NCBI RefSeq assembly: GCF_014201675.1
Contig: NZ_JACHEZ010000003.1
Coordinates: forward strand, 124,001-188,000
Length of the DNA: 64,000 nt
Origin: Oceanithermus desulfurans
Lineage (GTDB): Bacteria; Deinococcota; Deinococci; Deinococcales; Marinithermaceae
Reading direction: 5' to 3'
The notes below the pieces were generated by a model that saw nothing but the letters and a program-made list of their open reading frames with translations, searched no databases and was not told the DNA's origin. Below, in pieces: positions 37,556-47,499 of this stretch (positions within the stretch are counted from its first letter, which is position 1; each line of letters starts with the position of its first letter). Both the position numbers and the translations under genes were made by a program.

Positions 37556-39348
37556 GGCCACAGACGGCCCCGGAACCCCAGCCCCCACCCTCCCCCGCGC
37601 AGGCCGTAGGCGAGGTCGAAGCCCCCCTGCACCGGCAGGAAGCCAAAGAGCTGGGCCTCCACGCCGGCGCCCACGCCCAGCCCCACGGCCGCGCCCGGGA
37701 AGCGGGCGGGGGCCGCCCCCGCGTCCACGAAGCCCCAGAAGCTGGGCTTGACCAGCGCGGTCTCCAGCACCGGCGAACCGTGCGGCGGCGTCCAGGCCAG
37801 CTCGAGGTTGAGCACGCCCACCGCCGGCGCGGTCCAGGCGTCGGAGGGGTAACCGCGCAGCAGGCTGCGCGCCCCCAGGCTGAAGAGGGCGTCCTGCGGC
37901 GCGCCCGCCCCCGTCGCGGCGAGGTAGACGCGCCCCCGCAGCTCCAGGCCCCGTCCCAGCGGCCGGCGGACGCGGGCGTCGAGGTCGACCGCGTCGAAGA
38001 CCGGCGCCCATCCCCGCGTGTACCCGCCCGAGAGCGCGTAGGCGCCGCGCCGGCGCCACGCCGCCTCCAGCCGCAGCCGGCTGCGGATCGGGTCCAGGCG
38101 CAGGCCGACCTCGGCCCCGGGCAGGCCGTCGTAGCGGAGCGAGGGCTCCACCGACCAGCGCCCCCCGACGTCACGCGCCAGCGCGACCCCGAGCAACCAG
38201 TCGGGCCGCGGGTTCCAGGCGGCCGAAACCCCCACCGCGCCCCCGGCCCCCTCGAGGTTGGTGGCGTACCACGCCTCGAGGTGGCCGCGCTGCAGCGGCC
38301 CGCCGCCGGCGCGCGCCCCCAGCTTGAAGAGGCTGAGCGACGGAGTAGCGTCGGGGTGGCGGCCGCTCAGGTACGAAGAGGGAGCGAGGCCCACCACCGG
38401 CAGCACGCTGAAGCGCGGCGGCATACGCTCCACCGCGGCCCGGGCCCGTTCGAGGCGCTCGCGCCAGCCGCGGTTGATGGCGCGGCCTTGGTTGGGGTCG
38501 CCGGGCGGCCGTAGCGGGATGCCGTGCGCTTCGAGGACGCGGTAGATCTCGGGCAGGCGGGCCCGCGTCGCCGCGTAGCCCTTGCCGATGAAGGCGCGCG
38601 CCTTGTCGAAGGACATGTAGGACTCGAGCGCCAGCCCCGGGTCCACGATGGCGTCGGCCGCAGCCAGGTCCGCCTCGCTGTTGCGGCGGATGATGTCGAT
38701 GACCAGCTGGGTGACGTTGTCGATCAGGCTCTCGGGCTGGAAGGGCACCTCGCGGGTCACGTTGACGACGATCACCACCTCCGCGCCCAGCTCCCGCGCC
38801 ATGCGCACGGGCACCGGCGCTTTGTAGGCGCCGTCGTAGTACCATTCGCCGTCCACCTCCACCGGCTCCATCAGCACCGGCATGGCCATGGAAGCGTGCA
38901 CCGCGCGCGCCAGCGAACCCGAGGTAAAGAGGTGGGCTTCGCCGGTGCGCAGGTTGGAGGCGACCAGGTAGTAGGGCACGGGGGTCGCCCCCACCTGCGC
39001 CCCCTCCGTGAGCACCTCCAGCGCCGTCTCCAGGGGCGAGGCGTCGAGCAGCCCCCCGTCGATGGGGAAGTGAAAGCCCACGACCATGCCGGGGTCGATC
39101 TGCACGGCCAGCTCCTCGAGCACCTCGGTCGAGTAGCCGGCGGCGTACATGGCGCCGATCACCGAGCCCATCGAGGTGCCGACGATCAGGTCGACGGGCA
39201 CGCCGGCCTCGTTCAGGGCCCGCAGCACCCCGATGTGGGCCATGCCGCGCGCCGCCCCCCCACCGAGAATCAGGGCCACCTTGGGCTGGGCCAGCACGGC
39301 CGACCAGAGCCCGAAAGCAATGACGATGGCGAGTCGCAGCGTCCGCAT
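37552..39348 (-). CDS. Patatin-like phospholipase with C-terminal outer-membrane barrel
   Basis: The product is 598 aa with a signal peptide (about residues 1-20). The patatin domain (about 23-290) has the oxyanion loop GGGAARG (29-35), the nucleophile in GTSMG (Ser59) and the Asp-Gly dyad partner (Asp172-Gly173): all catalytic residues are intact. From about residue 310 the sequence turns into alternating aromatic/glycine strands with LLRGYP (about 496-501), a BamA-superfamily barrel signature. This resembles type Vd (PlpD-like) autotransported lipases. ATG 39348 follows TAGCAT by 7 nt; GTG 39354 is the alternative. Confidence 0.85.
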   Translation of the reverse strand: MRTLRLAIVIAFGLWSAVLAQPKVALILGGGAARGMAHIGVLRALNEAGVPVDLIVGTSMGSVIGAMYAAGYSTEVLEELAVQIDPGMVVGFHFPIDGGLLDASPLETALEVLTEGAQVGATPVPYYLVASNLRTGEAHLFTSGSLARAVHASMAMPVLMEPVEVDGEWYYDGAYKAPVPVRMARELGAEVVIVVNVTREVPFQPESLIDNVTQLVIDIIRRNSEADLAAADAIVDPGLALESYMSFDKARAFIGKGYAATRARLPEIYRVLEAHGIPLRPPGDPNQGRAINRGWRERLERARAAVERMPPRFSVLPVVGLAPSSYLSGRHPDATPSLSLFKLGARAGGGPLQRGHLEAWYATNLEGAGGAVGVSAAWNPRPDWLLGVALARDVGGRWSVEPSLRYDGLPGAEVGLRLDPIRSRLRLEAAWRRRGAYALSGGYTRGWAPVFDAVDLDARVRRPLGRGLELRGRVYLAATGAGAPQDALFSLGARSLLRGYPSDAWTAPAVGVLNLELAWTPPHGSPVLETALVKPSFWGFVDAGAAPARFPGAAVGLGVGAGVEAQLFGFLPVQGGFDLAYGLRGGGWGLGFRGRLWP

Positions 39349-39412
39349 TTCCACGATGCTATCACCCGAGCCGCGGGTCTCACGTTTTTTCGCCGGTCGC
39401 GTATTGAACCGT

Positions 39413-39418
39413 TATAAT
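39413..39418 (+). promoter_or_regulatory. Promoter -10 box of the methylmalonyl-CoA mutase gene
   Basis: TATAAT lies 19 nt before ATG 39438 and is followed by an AAGGAGG ribosome site, so this transcript has a short leader. It is divergent from the patatin promoter. Confidence 0.6.
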
Positions 39419-39437
39419 ACGGCCCAAGGAGGCTCCG

Positions 39438-41087
39438 ATGCGCCCTAAGCACGCATGGATGCGCGAAACCTACGAAAAGAGCACGGAACGCGTGCCCGAG
39501 CGTCCGGTCGCGCACCGCACGCTCTCGAACATCGCCCCCGACCCCATCTACACCCCCGAAGACGTCCAGGGCTTCGACTACGACAAGAAACTCGGCTACC
39601 CCGGCGAGTACCCCTACACCCGCGGCGTCTACGGCTCGATGTACCGCTCCAAGCTGTGGACGATGCGCATGTTCGCCGGCTTCGGCACCGCCGAGCAGAC
39701 CAACGAGCGCTTCAAGAAGCTGCTGGCCGCCGGTCAGATGGGCCTCTCCACCGCTTTCGACCTGCCCACGCTGATGGGCTACGACTCCGACCATCCGCTC
39801 TCGGCCGGCGAGGTAGGCAAGTGCGGGGTGGCCGTCTCCAGCCTCGCCGACATGGAGATCCTCTTCGACGGCATCAACCTGGAAGAGGTCACCACCTCGA
39901 TGACGATCAACTCCCCCGCCAACGCCATCTGGGCCATGTACCTGGCGCTGGCCAAGAAGAAGGGCTTCGACTGGAACAAGCTCGGGGGCACGATCCAGAA
40001 TGACATCCTCAAGGAGTTCATCGCTCAAAAGGAGTTCATCTTCCCGCCCGAGCCCAGCGTCAAGCTGGTGATCGACACCTTCGAGTGGGGCCCTGAGAAC
40101 GTGCCCCGCTGGAACTTCATCTCGGTCTCGGGCTACCACATCCGCGAAGCCGGGGCGACCGCCGTCCAGGAGCTGGCCTTCACCCTGGCCGACGGCTTCG
40201 AGTACGTGGAAAAGGCGCTCGAGCGCGGCATGGACATCGACGCCTTCGCCCCCCGCATCAGCTTCTTCTTCGACGTTCACAACGACTTCTTCGAGGAGAT
40301 CGCCAAGTTCCGCGCCGCCCGGCGCATCTGGGCCACCCAGATGCGCGAACGCTACGGCGCCAAGGACCCGCGCAGCTGGATGCTGCGCACCCACGCCCAG
40401 ACGGCCGGGGTCAGCCTCACCGCCCAGCAGCCGCTCAACAACCTCACCCGGGTGGCCATCCAGGCGCTAGCGGCGGTCCTCGGCGGCACCAACAGCCTCC
40501 ACACCGACGCCTACGACGAGGCGCTGGCCCTACCCACCGAGGAGGCGGCCACCCTGGCGCTCCGGCAACAGCAGATCATCGCCTACGAGTCGGGGGTGAC
40601 CCACACCATCGACCCGCTCGCCGGCAGCTACTACGTGGAATGGTTGACCGACAAGATCGAGGCCGAGGCCATGCGCTACATCGAGGAGATCCGGCGCATG
40701 GGCGGGGTGATCCGCGGCATCGAGCAGGGCTACTTCCTGCGCGAGATCGGCGACGCCTCCTACCGCTTCCAGCAGGAGGTCGAGTCGGGCGAGCGCCTCA
40801 TCGTGGGGGTCAACGCCTTCCAGGACGAAAAGGAGATCGAGGTGCCGATCCAGGAGATCGACCCCGAGATCGAACGCATCCAGGCCGAGCGGCTGGCGCG
40901 GGTGCGCCGCGAGCGCGACCCCGAGCGCGTCCAGGCGGCGCTCGAGGGGCTGCGCCAGGCCGCCGTGACCGGTCGGAACACCATGCCCCACTTCGTCGAG
41001 GCCGCCCTCGCCTACGCCACCCTGGGCGAGATGATGGACGTGCTGCGCGAGGTCTACGGGGTGTACGAGGAACCTGTGATGGTCTGA
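39438..41087 (+). CDS. Methylmalonyl-CoA mutase, large (catalytic) subunit
   Basis: The product is 549 aa. It holds the TIM-barrel catalytic domain that interconverts methylmalonyl-CoA and succinyl-CoA with adenosylcobalamin. The N-terminal substrate part reads [64 protein letters not shown] and [21 protein letters not shown] are typical. The cobalamin-binding DxHxxG domain is absent, so a separate small subunit must exist elsewhere, as in archaea and Thermus. A related isobutyryl- or ethylmalonyl-CoA mutase cannot be ruled out. AAGGAGG precedes the ATG. Confidence 0.93.
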   Translation: MRPKHAWMRETYEKSTERVPERPVAHRTLSNIAPDPIYTPEDVQGFDYDKKLGYPGEYPYTRGVYGSMYRSKLWTMRMFAGFGTAEQTNERFKKLLAAGQMGLSTAFDLPTLMGYDSDHPLSAGEVGKCGVAVSSLADMEILFDGINLEEVTTSMTINSPANAIWAMYLALAKKKGFDWNKLGGTIQNDILKEFIAQKEFIFPPEPSVKLVIDTFEWGPENVPRWNFISVSGYHIREAGATAVQELAFTLADGFEYVEKALERGMDIDAFAPRISFFFDVHNDFFEEIAKFRAARRIWATQMRERYGAKDPRSWMLRTHAQTAGVSLTAQQPLNNLTRVAIQALAAVLGGTNSLHTDAYDEALALPTEEAATLALRQQQIIAYESGVTHTIDPLAGSYYVEWLTDKIEAEAMRYIEEIRRMGGVIRGIEQGYFLREIGDASYRFQQEVESGERLIVGVNAFQDEKEIEVPIQEIDPEIERIQAERLARVRRERDPERVQAALEGLRQAAVTGRNTMPHFVEAALAYATLGEMMDVLREVYGVYEEPVMV

Positions 41088-41089
41088 CC

Positions 41090-41191
41090 GGTTCGTGGTA
41101 AACGGTACGTGGTGCGTGGTAGGTAGTTCATGGTAAAGATGCGCGGCCGGCTGCAAGCAGCCGGCCGCGACCACGCACCACCTACTACGCA

Positions 41192-41200
<9 letters not shown>
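41090..41200. repeat. Imperfect long inverted repeat around a GC hairpin
   Basis: The gap between two convergent genes forms an imperfect palindrome. The outer arms are GGTTCGTGGT (41090) and ACTACGAACC (41200), with repeated GTRGTRCGTRGT units inward. The centre is a perfect 12-bp stem (41143-41154 with 41157-41168). The right arm includes the stop codon of the dehydrogenase gene. It probably acts as a bidirectional terminator, and related ACGCACTACG units recur at 52490-52515. Confidence 0.75.
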
Positions 41201-42067
<867 letters not shown>

Positions 42068-42079
42068 CACGTCCTCCTC

Positions 42080-43696
42080 CTACTTGAACAAGGGCGGTTC
42101 GATGCCCTCGGCCTCGGCCTTGGTGTAGAGCCCGTACTCGATGCCGTCGAAGAGCGCCTGCCAGGTGGCCTGGATCAGGTCGCGGCTGATGCCGATCGTG
42201 CTCCAGTTGCGCTCGCCGTCGGTGAAGGTTACGGTGACCCGCGCCCGCAGCTCCTGCTTGCCGCGCGGGTAGAAGGTGCGCACCCGCACCGCGGCCAGCC
42301 GGATGCCGCAGACGTAGTCTTCGAGCGGCCCCAGCTCGCTGCGCACCTCGCGCAGGGCGCCCAGCAGCACCTCGAAGAGGGTGGTCACCGGCCCGGTGCC
42401 CTCGGCGGCCACGTACTCGTCGTGGGAGCCCAGCTGGATGCGCAGGCTGGCTTCGACGACCGGCTGGTGCTTGCCGCGGATCACCTCGAAGAGCCGCAGC
42501 CGCTCGACCGTCATCGCCGGGTGGAAGCGGCCCGTCAGCTTGCCCAGCACCAGCTCGAGGCTGGCCTCCGCGTCCTCGTAGGTGTAGCCGGCCTCCTCGA
42601 GCCGCAGCAGCTCCTCGCGGATGCGCTGGTTGGCGGCCGAGTCGCCCGAGAGGTCCACGCCCAGCCGCTGGGCCAGGGACTCGAGGTAGCTGGCCCGGGC
42701 GATGCCCGGGAGCAGCAGCCGGCGCTCGTTGCCCACCGCCTCGGGCGGGATCGGCTCGTAGGTCTCCGGATCGCTGAGCACCGCGGCGATGTGCGAGTGG
42801 GTGCGGTGGGCGAAGACCTTGTAGCCCACGAAGGGGTGGTAGTCGAGGTCGCCCACCCCGATCTTGTTGACGATCGCCCGCGTGACCGGCGTCAGGTTCG
42901 CGAGCGCCTCGTCCGAGACGACGTCGATTCCCATCTTGAGCTTGAGGATGGGTATCAGCGTCGAAAGGTCGGTCATCCCGGTGCGCGCCCCGTAGCCGCC
43001 GATCGTGCCCTGCACGTGCTCGGCGCCCGCCTCCACCGCGGCGATGGCGTTGGCGACGGCGAGGCCCATGTCGTTGTGCCCGTGGAAACCGACGGTGACG
43101 TCCGGGTGCGCTTCCTTCACCGAGCGGATGCCCTTGGCCACCTCATGCATCAGCGAGGCCCCCACGGAATCGCCCAGCACCAGGATGTCGGCGCCCCCCT
43201 CCACGGCCGCCGCGGCCACCTCGAGCGAGTAGCCGCGGTCGTGGCGGCAGCCGTCGTAGAAGTGCTCCGCCGTGAAGATGACCTCCTTACCCAGCTCCTT
43301 GAGGTAGGCCACGGTCTCGCGCACCATCGCAAGGTTCTCCTCCAGCGTGGTGCGCAACACCTTCTCCACGTGCAGGCTCCAGGCCTTGCCGTAGATGTGC
43401 ACGGTCCCGGTGTCGGCCTTGAGCAGCGCCCGCAGGTTCGGGTCACGGTCGGGGTCGGTCTCGGGCCGGCGGGTGGAGCCGAAGGCCACGAGCCGCCCCT
43501 TCAAGTCCAGATCGCGGGCGCGCTCGAAGACCTCCAGGTCCTCGGGCCACTGGTAGGGCCAGCCGGCCTCCAGATAGGGGATCTCGAGCCGATCGAGGAG
43601 CTGCAGGATCTCGATCTTGTCCTCGGGGGTGAAGCTCACCCCTTCGGAGAGGGCTCCGTCGCGGAGCAGGGTGTCCAGAATCGTGACCCGTCCCAT
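42080..43696 (-). CDS. cimA: Citramalate synthase-like enzyme (HMGL/LeuA family)
   Basis: The product is 538 aa, the length of (R)-citramalate synthases, which make citramalate from pyruvate and acetyl-CoA for isoleucine synthesis. It has the TIM barrel (about 1-270), a linker, and a C-terminal LeuA regulatory domain (about 395-530). GWPYQWPEDLEVF, FHGHNDMGLAVANA and GTIGGYGARTG are family blocks. The entry motif DTTLRDGxQ reads DTLLRDGAL: the catalytic Arg-Asp are kept, but Thr and Gln are replaced. Activity may therefore differ. It begins 4 nt after a DMT transporter gene. Confidence 0.82.
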   Translation of the reverse strand: MGRVTILDTLLRDGALSEGVSFTPEDKIEILQLLDRLEIPYLEAGWPYQWPEDLEVFERARDLDLKGRLVAFGSTRRPETDPDRDPNLRALLKADTGTVHIYGKAWSLHVEKVLRTTLEENLAMVRETVAYLKELGKEVIFTAEHFYDGCRHDRGYSLEVAAAAVEGGADILVLGDSVGASLMHEVAKGIRSVKEAHPDVTVGFHGHNDMGLAVANAIAAVEAGAEHVQGTIGGYGARTGMTDLSTLIPILKLKMGIDVVSDEALANLTPVTRAIVNKIGVGDLDYHPFVGYKVFAHRTHSHIAAVLSDPETYEPIPPEAVGNERRLLLPGIARASYLESLAQRLGVDLSGDSAANQRIREELLRLEEAGYTYEDAEASLELVLGKLTGRFHPAMTVERLRLFEVIRGKHQPVVEASLRIQLGSHDEYVAAEGTGPVTTLFEVLLGALREVRSELGPLEDYVCGIRLAAVRVRTFYPRGKQELRARVTVTFTDGERNWSTIGISRDLIQATWQALFDGIEYGLYTKAEAEGIEPPLFK

Positions 43697-43700
43697 GCCC

Positions 43701-44582
43701 TCAGCTTATACCGCGCGAAGCGGGCGCACGTCCTGCGTACTGCGTCACCAGCACCCCCACGATGGCCACCGCGCCGCCGACCACGGCCAGGAGGCTGGGC
43801 CACTCGCCCAGCCAGACCCAGGCGATGACGATGGCCAGCGCCGGCGAAAGGTAAAGGAAGCTGGTCACCCGCGAGGCCGGCGCCCGGCTGAGCGCGAAGG
43901 TCCAGGCGACGTAGGCCAGCATCCCCGGGCCCACCCCCAGGTAGACGACGCTCCAGGTCGCCGCGGGGGGCGCCGCAGCCAGCTCGGCGGGCAAACCGGG
44001 GAGCAACGGCAACATCCAGAGGGTGCCCGCCCAAAGGGTGTAGGCGGTGACCTCGAGCGGAGTGTAGCGTCCGTGCAGGGGCATTTGGAAGACGAAGTAG
44101 AGGCTCGTGGAGAACGCAGCAAGGACGATCCAGAACGCGCCCGGACTGAAGCGCAGCCCTCCCCCCTCCCCCAGGGCAATCAGCGCCACCCCCGCGAACC
44201 CGAGCCCGATGCCCGCCCACCCCAGGGGGGTGAGCCGCTCGCCGAGGAAGGAGACGGCGAGCAGCGCGGTGAAGATCGGGCCCGAGGCGATGAGCAGGCT
44301 CGCCGCGCCCGCGCTGACGGTGAGCTCGCCGTAGTTGAGCGCGACGTGGTAGACGGTGATCCCCAGAAACCCCAAAAGGGCGATCCGGCCCAGGTCGACG
44401 CGCCGGGGCGGGCGGACGCGCGCCAGCGCCGCGTAGACGACCAGGGTGGACGAGGCGACCAGGAAGCGGAGCAACGCCAGGTGCGCGGGACCGTACCCCT
44501 CCAGCCCCGCGCGGATGCCCGCGAAGGCCGAGGCCCACAGCACCAGGGTGAACGCGAGGGCGGAGAGGGTGGTGAGGTCCAT
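43701..44582 (-). CDS. EamA/DMT superfamily transporter
   Basis: The product is 293 aa with ten predicted membrane segments in two EamA repeats (about 1-140 and 145-280). It begins TTLSALAFTLVLWASAFAGIRAGLEGYGPAHLALLRFL, the usual EamA opening with a W-x-x-x-x-x-G-x-R block. The family exports amino acids and metabolites; the substrate is unknown. TAAACT lies 8 nt before ATG 44582, so it has a leaderless promoter. It leads the operon with cimA and hbd, suggesting a link to branched-chain amino acid metabolism (inference). Confidence 0.88.
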   Translation of the reverse strand: MDLTTLSALAFTLVLWASAFAGIRAGLEGYGPAHLALLRFLVASSTLVVYAALARVRPPRRVDLGRIALLGFLGITVYHVALNYGELTVSAGAASLLIASGPIFTALLAVSFLGERLTPLGWAGIGLGFAGVALIALGEGGGLRFSPGAFWIVLAAFSTSLYFVFQMPLHGRYTPLEVTAYTLWAGTLWMLPLLPGLPAELAAAPPAATWSVVYLGVGPGMLAYVAWTFALSRAPASRVTSFLYLSPALAIVIAWVWLGEWPSLLAVVGGAVAIVGVLVTQYAGRAPASRGIS

Positions 44583-44616
44583 CTCCGCCCAGTTTAGGCC
44601 TCCGCGTCGGACCGCG

Positions 44617-45315
44617 CTAGAAGCGGTAGGAGAGGCTGACCGAGAAGGGGCTGAAGACCGAGAAGTCGCTGCGGTCGGTCACGACCGGCGCCACCAGGAA
44701 GACGCTGCCCTCGAAACCCAGGGTCAGGCGGTCGCTGAACGCCGTCAGCGGCACGTTGATGCCCAGGGTGCCCCCGGGGAGCAGGCCGTAGCGGTCGCAG
44801 ACGAAGGGGCCGCCGTTCGTCTTGGTGCAGGCGTAGTACAGCCGCGCGCGCGGCCCCGCGTAGGCGGAACCGAGCTCGGTGGGAACGGCGAGGTAGTAGG
44901 CGCCGTCGAGGGCCGCGCCCATCGTGTTCGTGGTCACCTCCACGTCGGTGTCGGGGACGCCGTCGTTGTTGGTGTCCACGTAGTCCCAGGTGGTGTAGCC
45001 GTTGTAGGCCATGTCCAGCGAGACCCCGAACGGACCCTGCGACCAGGAGACCCGGCCCGCGGCCCCGGTGTAGCCGCCGTAGAGGACGCCGCGCCAGGGG
45101 CCCTGCGCCACCTCGAGCCCCAGCCCCACGGGGCCGGCGCTGATGTAGAAGCCGTCCTCGTCGAAGTGGCCGGCGCGCGTCGAGGGCGGGTAAGGCCCGG
45201 TGGCCATGCCGCCGCTGTCGTAGATCGGCGCCGGGGTGATGGCGCCGGGGGCGCAGCCGAAGAACAGGAAGGTCAGCGACAGCCCCAATGCGGGAAACCA
45301 ACGGTGTAGCTTCAC
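44617..45315 (-). CDS. Lipobox-containing putative outer-membrane protein
   Basis: The product is 232 aa. The N-terminus is a signal with LFFGC at its end, so a lipid-modified Cys near residue 21 is likely. The rest is rich in alternating Gly/aromatic strands, and the chain ends SLSYRF, the terminal-Phe pattern of outer-membrane barrels. One loop contains a calcium-loop-like DTNNDGVPDTDVEVT. I do not recognise a family. GTG 45315 overlaps the CAP-domain gene stop (GTGA) and is preceded by AAAGGAG. Confidence 0.65.
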   Translation of the reverse strand: MKLHRWFPALGLSLTFLFFGCAPGAITPAPIYDSGGMATGPYPPSTRAGHFDEDGFYISAGPVGLGLEVAQGPWRGVLYGGYTGAAGRVSWSQGPFGVSLDMAYNGYTTWDYVDTNNDGVPDTDVEVTTNTMGAALDGAYYLAVPTELGSAYAGPRARLYYACTKTNGGPFVCDRYGLLPGGTLGINVPLTAFSDRLTLGFEGSVFLVAPVVTDRSDFSVFSPFSVSLSYRF

Positions 45316-46271
45316 GGTCGAGCTCCTTTCCGTAGCGGCTCCGCGGTGCCTCTCAGGAGCGGAATCCGATGGGTATATTCTATCTTATCTTTCTGGGGCG
45401 TTCCCACCCAGACGACCTCCCAGCTCAGGGGCACCTCGACCACCGCGTCGCCCTGCGCGCGGCGGAAGAGCCGCGGCTCTGGGCCGTAGGCCAGCCAGTG
45501 CTCGCCCGGCGGCAGACCCAGCTGCAGCCTTACGCTCGCCACCGTCCGCTCCGTGTAGCGGGCGGTCCACTCGATGCGGGGGTGGCGGCAGGCGGTCGCG
45601 GGAAGGGTGAAGGCGCAGGCCAGCAGGTAGCGCCCGCCGTTCCAGAGGCCGAGGCTGACCTGGCTTTGCGGGTCCAGGTCGAGCTCGCCGCTCCAGCGGG
45701 GCGGCTGCAACGCCGTGACGAAGGCATCGTTCACGAACAGCCCCACGGTCGCCCTGGCGGTGCCCTGGTAGCTGAGCCGCCCCTCGCGCTTCTGCGAAGG
45801 GGTCTGCCAGACCCAGAGGCGAAAGGGACGGGCGACGAAGTTCTGCACCACAGCGATACGGTCCCCCCGCTGCACCAGGGCCAGCCCCAGGTGGGTGAAC
45901 TCGGGCTTGAGCAGGTTCCGGCGGTGGGGCGGGCTGCGGAGCCAGTCGTCCACGACCACGCCCGCGGCGTACTCCGGGGTGTAGCCCTCGTAGAAGGCGA
46001 GGTTCTCCCCCACGGTGACCTCGAGCACCCCCGCGGCCCACATGCGGTCCGCGGGGCCGAGGCCGTCGGGGTTGACGTGGTCGAAGAAGCCGCGCTCGAG
46101 CATGTCGAGCGCGTGCGCGCGGGCCGCGCGGTAGGCGGCGTCGTCCCAGGCGAGGGCGGCCAGGCCGTGCGCCTTGCGGGCCTCGTTGGTGAGCCGGAAG
46201 GCCTCGAGCTCGAGCGGCGTCTGCGCCAGCGCCGCCCCCAGCAGCACCAGGAGCACCAGCCACCTAGCCAT
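45312..46271 (-). CDS. CAP/SCP domain secreted protein
   Basis: The product is 319 aa with a signal peptide (residues 1-16, LVLLVLLGAALA). The CAP domain (about 17-145) has FRLTNEARKAHGLAALAWDD, RGFFDHVNPDG, TVGENLAFYEG and WLRSPPHRRNLLKPEF, which are the four usual CAP signatures with both His conserved. The C-terminal half (about 150-319) is unrecognised and beta-rich. Bacterial CAP proteins are secreted with unclear activities. It overlaps the M16 gene start by 8 nt and the following gene by 4 nt. Confidence 0.88.
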   Translation of the reverse strand: MARWLVLLVLLGAALAQTPLELEAFRLTNEARKAHGLAALAWDDAAYRAARAHALDMLERGFFDHVNPDGLGPADRMWAAGVLEVTVGENLAFYEGYTPEYAAGVVVDDWLRSPPHRRNLLKPEFTHLGLALVQRGDRIAVVQNFVARPFRLWVWQTPSQKREGRLSYQGTARATVGLFVNDAFVTALQPPRWSGELDLDPQSQVSLGLWNGGRYLLACAFTLPATACRHPRIEWTARYTERTVASVRLQLGLPPGEHWLAYGPEPRLFRRAQGDAVVEVPLSWEVVWVGTPQKDKIEYTHRIPLLRGTAEPLRKGARP

Positions 46272-47499
46272 GGTCCGCGGGCACCAGCCAGTACTCGAGG
46301 GCGCGGCTGAAGGGCCGGGCCTCCAGGAGCTCGCCCAGGTGGTAGGGCTCGAGGTGCATCACCCAGCGCCGCACCGTGTCCAGCGCCTCGTAACGCCCGG
46401 TGTAGCTGTACCCGAGCCCGAGGTAGAAGAGCCGGCTCAGCGAGGTTTCCCCGGCAAAGACGAGCGAGGTGGCCGTCTTGAGCTTGGCGCGCTCCAGCTC
46501 CTCGCTGTCGACCCCGCCCTTCTCGAGGCGCACGAGCTCCTCGCGGATCCGTTCCGAGACCTCCTCTTCGTGGGCGGGGTCCCCCTGCACGTAGACGAGG
46601 TAGACGCCGAGCTCCTCGAACTCGTGGTGGTAGGCCATCGCCGTCTCGGCCAGCCCCGGGTCGACGAGACGCCAGAAGAGCCGGCCGTTGTCGGGGTCGC
46701 CCAGCACGTCGGCCAGCACCCGCGCCGCGTAGCGCTCTTCGGCGGCGGCCGCGTGCCCCGGCGCCATGACGACGGCGTAGGCCTGGCTGGCCTTGTCGTA
46801 GGGCGTCCGCAGGCGGCGCGGTTCGGGGGTGAAGCCCGGGTGGTTGCGCGGCGCGGGCCCCTGGGACCAGCCGCGGGTCATCCGCTCGGCGAGCGCCAGC
46901 ATCTCGTCCCAGTCCAGGTTGCCCGCGAAGGCGAGGGTCATGTTGTTGGGCACGTAGCGCCGCGCGTGGTAAGCCGCCATCTGCGTACGGGTCATCGCCT
47001 CGATGCTCTCGGTCGTGCCCAGCACCGGCTTGGCCAGGGGGTGGCGCCGGAAGTAGGCCTCCTGGGCGCGCTCGTAGAGCACGAAGTGCGGCCGGTCGCG
47101 GTAGAGCGCGATCTCCTCGAGGATCACCTTGCGTTCGGTCTCGAACTCGTCCTCGCGCAGCGCCGGGCGCATCAGGTCGCTGAGCAGGTCGAGCAGCCGG
47201 GGGGCGAACTCGGGCAGCACCGCGCCGTAAAAGACGGTGAGCTCCTCGTTGGTGAAGGCGTTGTACTTCGCGCCCATCTCGTCGAACTCGCGGTTGACGT
47301 CCCAGGCGCTGCGGCGCTCGGTCCCCTTGAAGACCATGTGCTCGAGGAAGTGGCTCACGCCCTCTTCGCCCGCCAGCTCGTCGCGGCTCCCCGTGCGCAC
47401 GAAGTAGCCGAGGGCCGTGCTCTTGGCCTCGGGGTTGATCTCGGCGATCACGCGCAGGCCGTTGGGCAGCGTGGCCTCCCGGAACGTAAGCCCGCTCAT
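46264..47499 (-). CDS. M16 family zinc metallopeptidase (catalytic subunit)
   Basis: The product is 411 aa. The inverted zinc-binding motif HxxEH is intact at residues 50-54 (HFLEH) within GVSHFLEHMVFKGTERR, and the distal Glu lies in a helix with RKVILEEIALYRD. It has the two-domain M16 layout of processing peptidases. It is not preceded by a signal peptide. It overlaps the inactive partner gene upstream by 4 nt (ATGA), and the two probably form a heterodimer. Confidence 0.92.
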   Translation of the reverse strand: MSGLTFREATLPNGLRVIAEINPEAKSTALGYFVRTGSRDELAGEEGVSHFLEHMVFKGTERRSAWDVNREFDEMGAKYNAFTNEELTVFYGAVLPEFAPRLLDLLSDLMRPALREDEFETERKVILEEIALYRDRPHFVLYERAQEAYFRRHPLAKPVLGTTESIEAMTRTQMAAYHARRYVPNNMTLAFAGNLDWDEMLALAERMTRGWSQGPAPRNHPGFTPEPRRLRTPYDKASQAYAVVMAPGHAAAAEERYAARVLADVLGDPDNGRLFWRLVDPGLAETAMAYHHEFEELGVYLVYVQGDPAHEEEVSERIREELVRLEKGGVDSEELERAKLKTATSLVFAGETSLSRLFYLGLGYSYTGRYEALDTVRRWVMHLEPYHLGELLEARPFSRALEYWLVPADHG

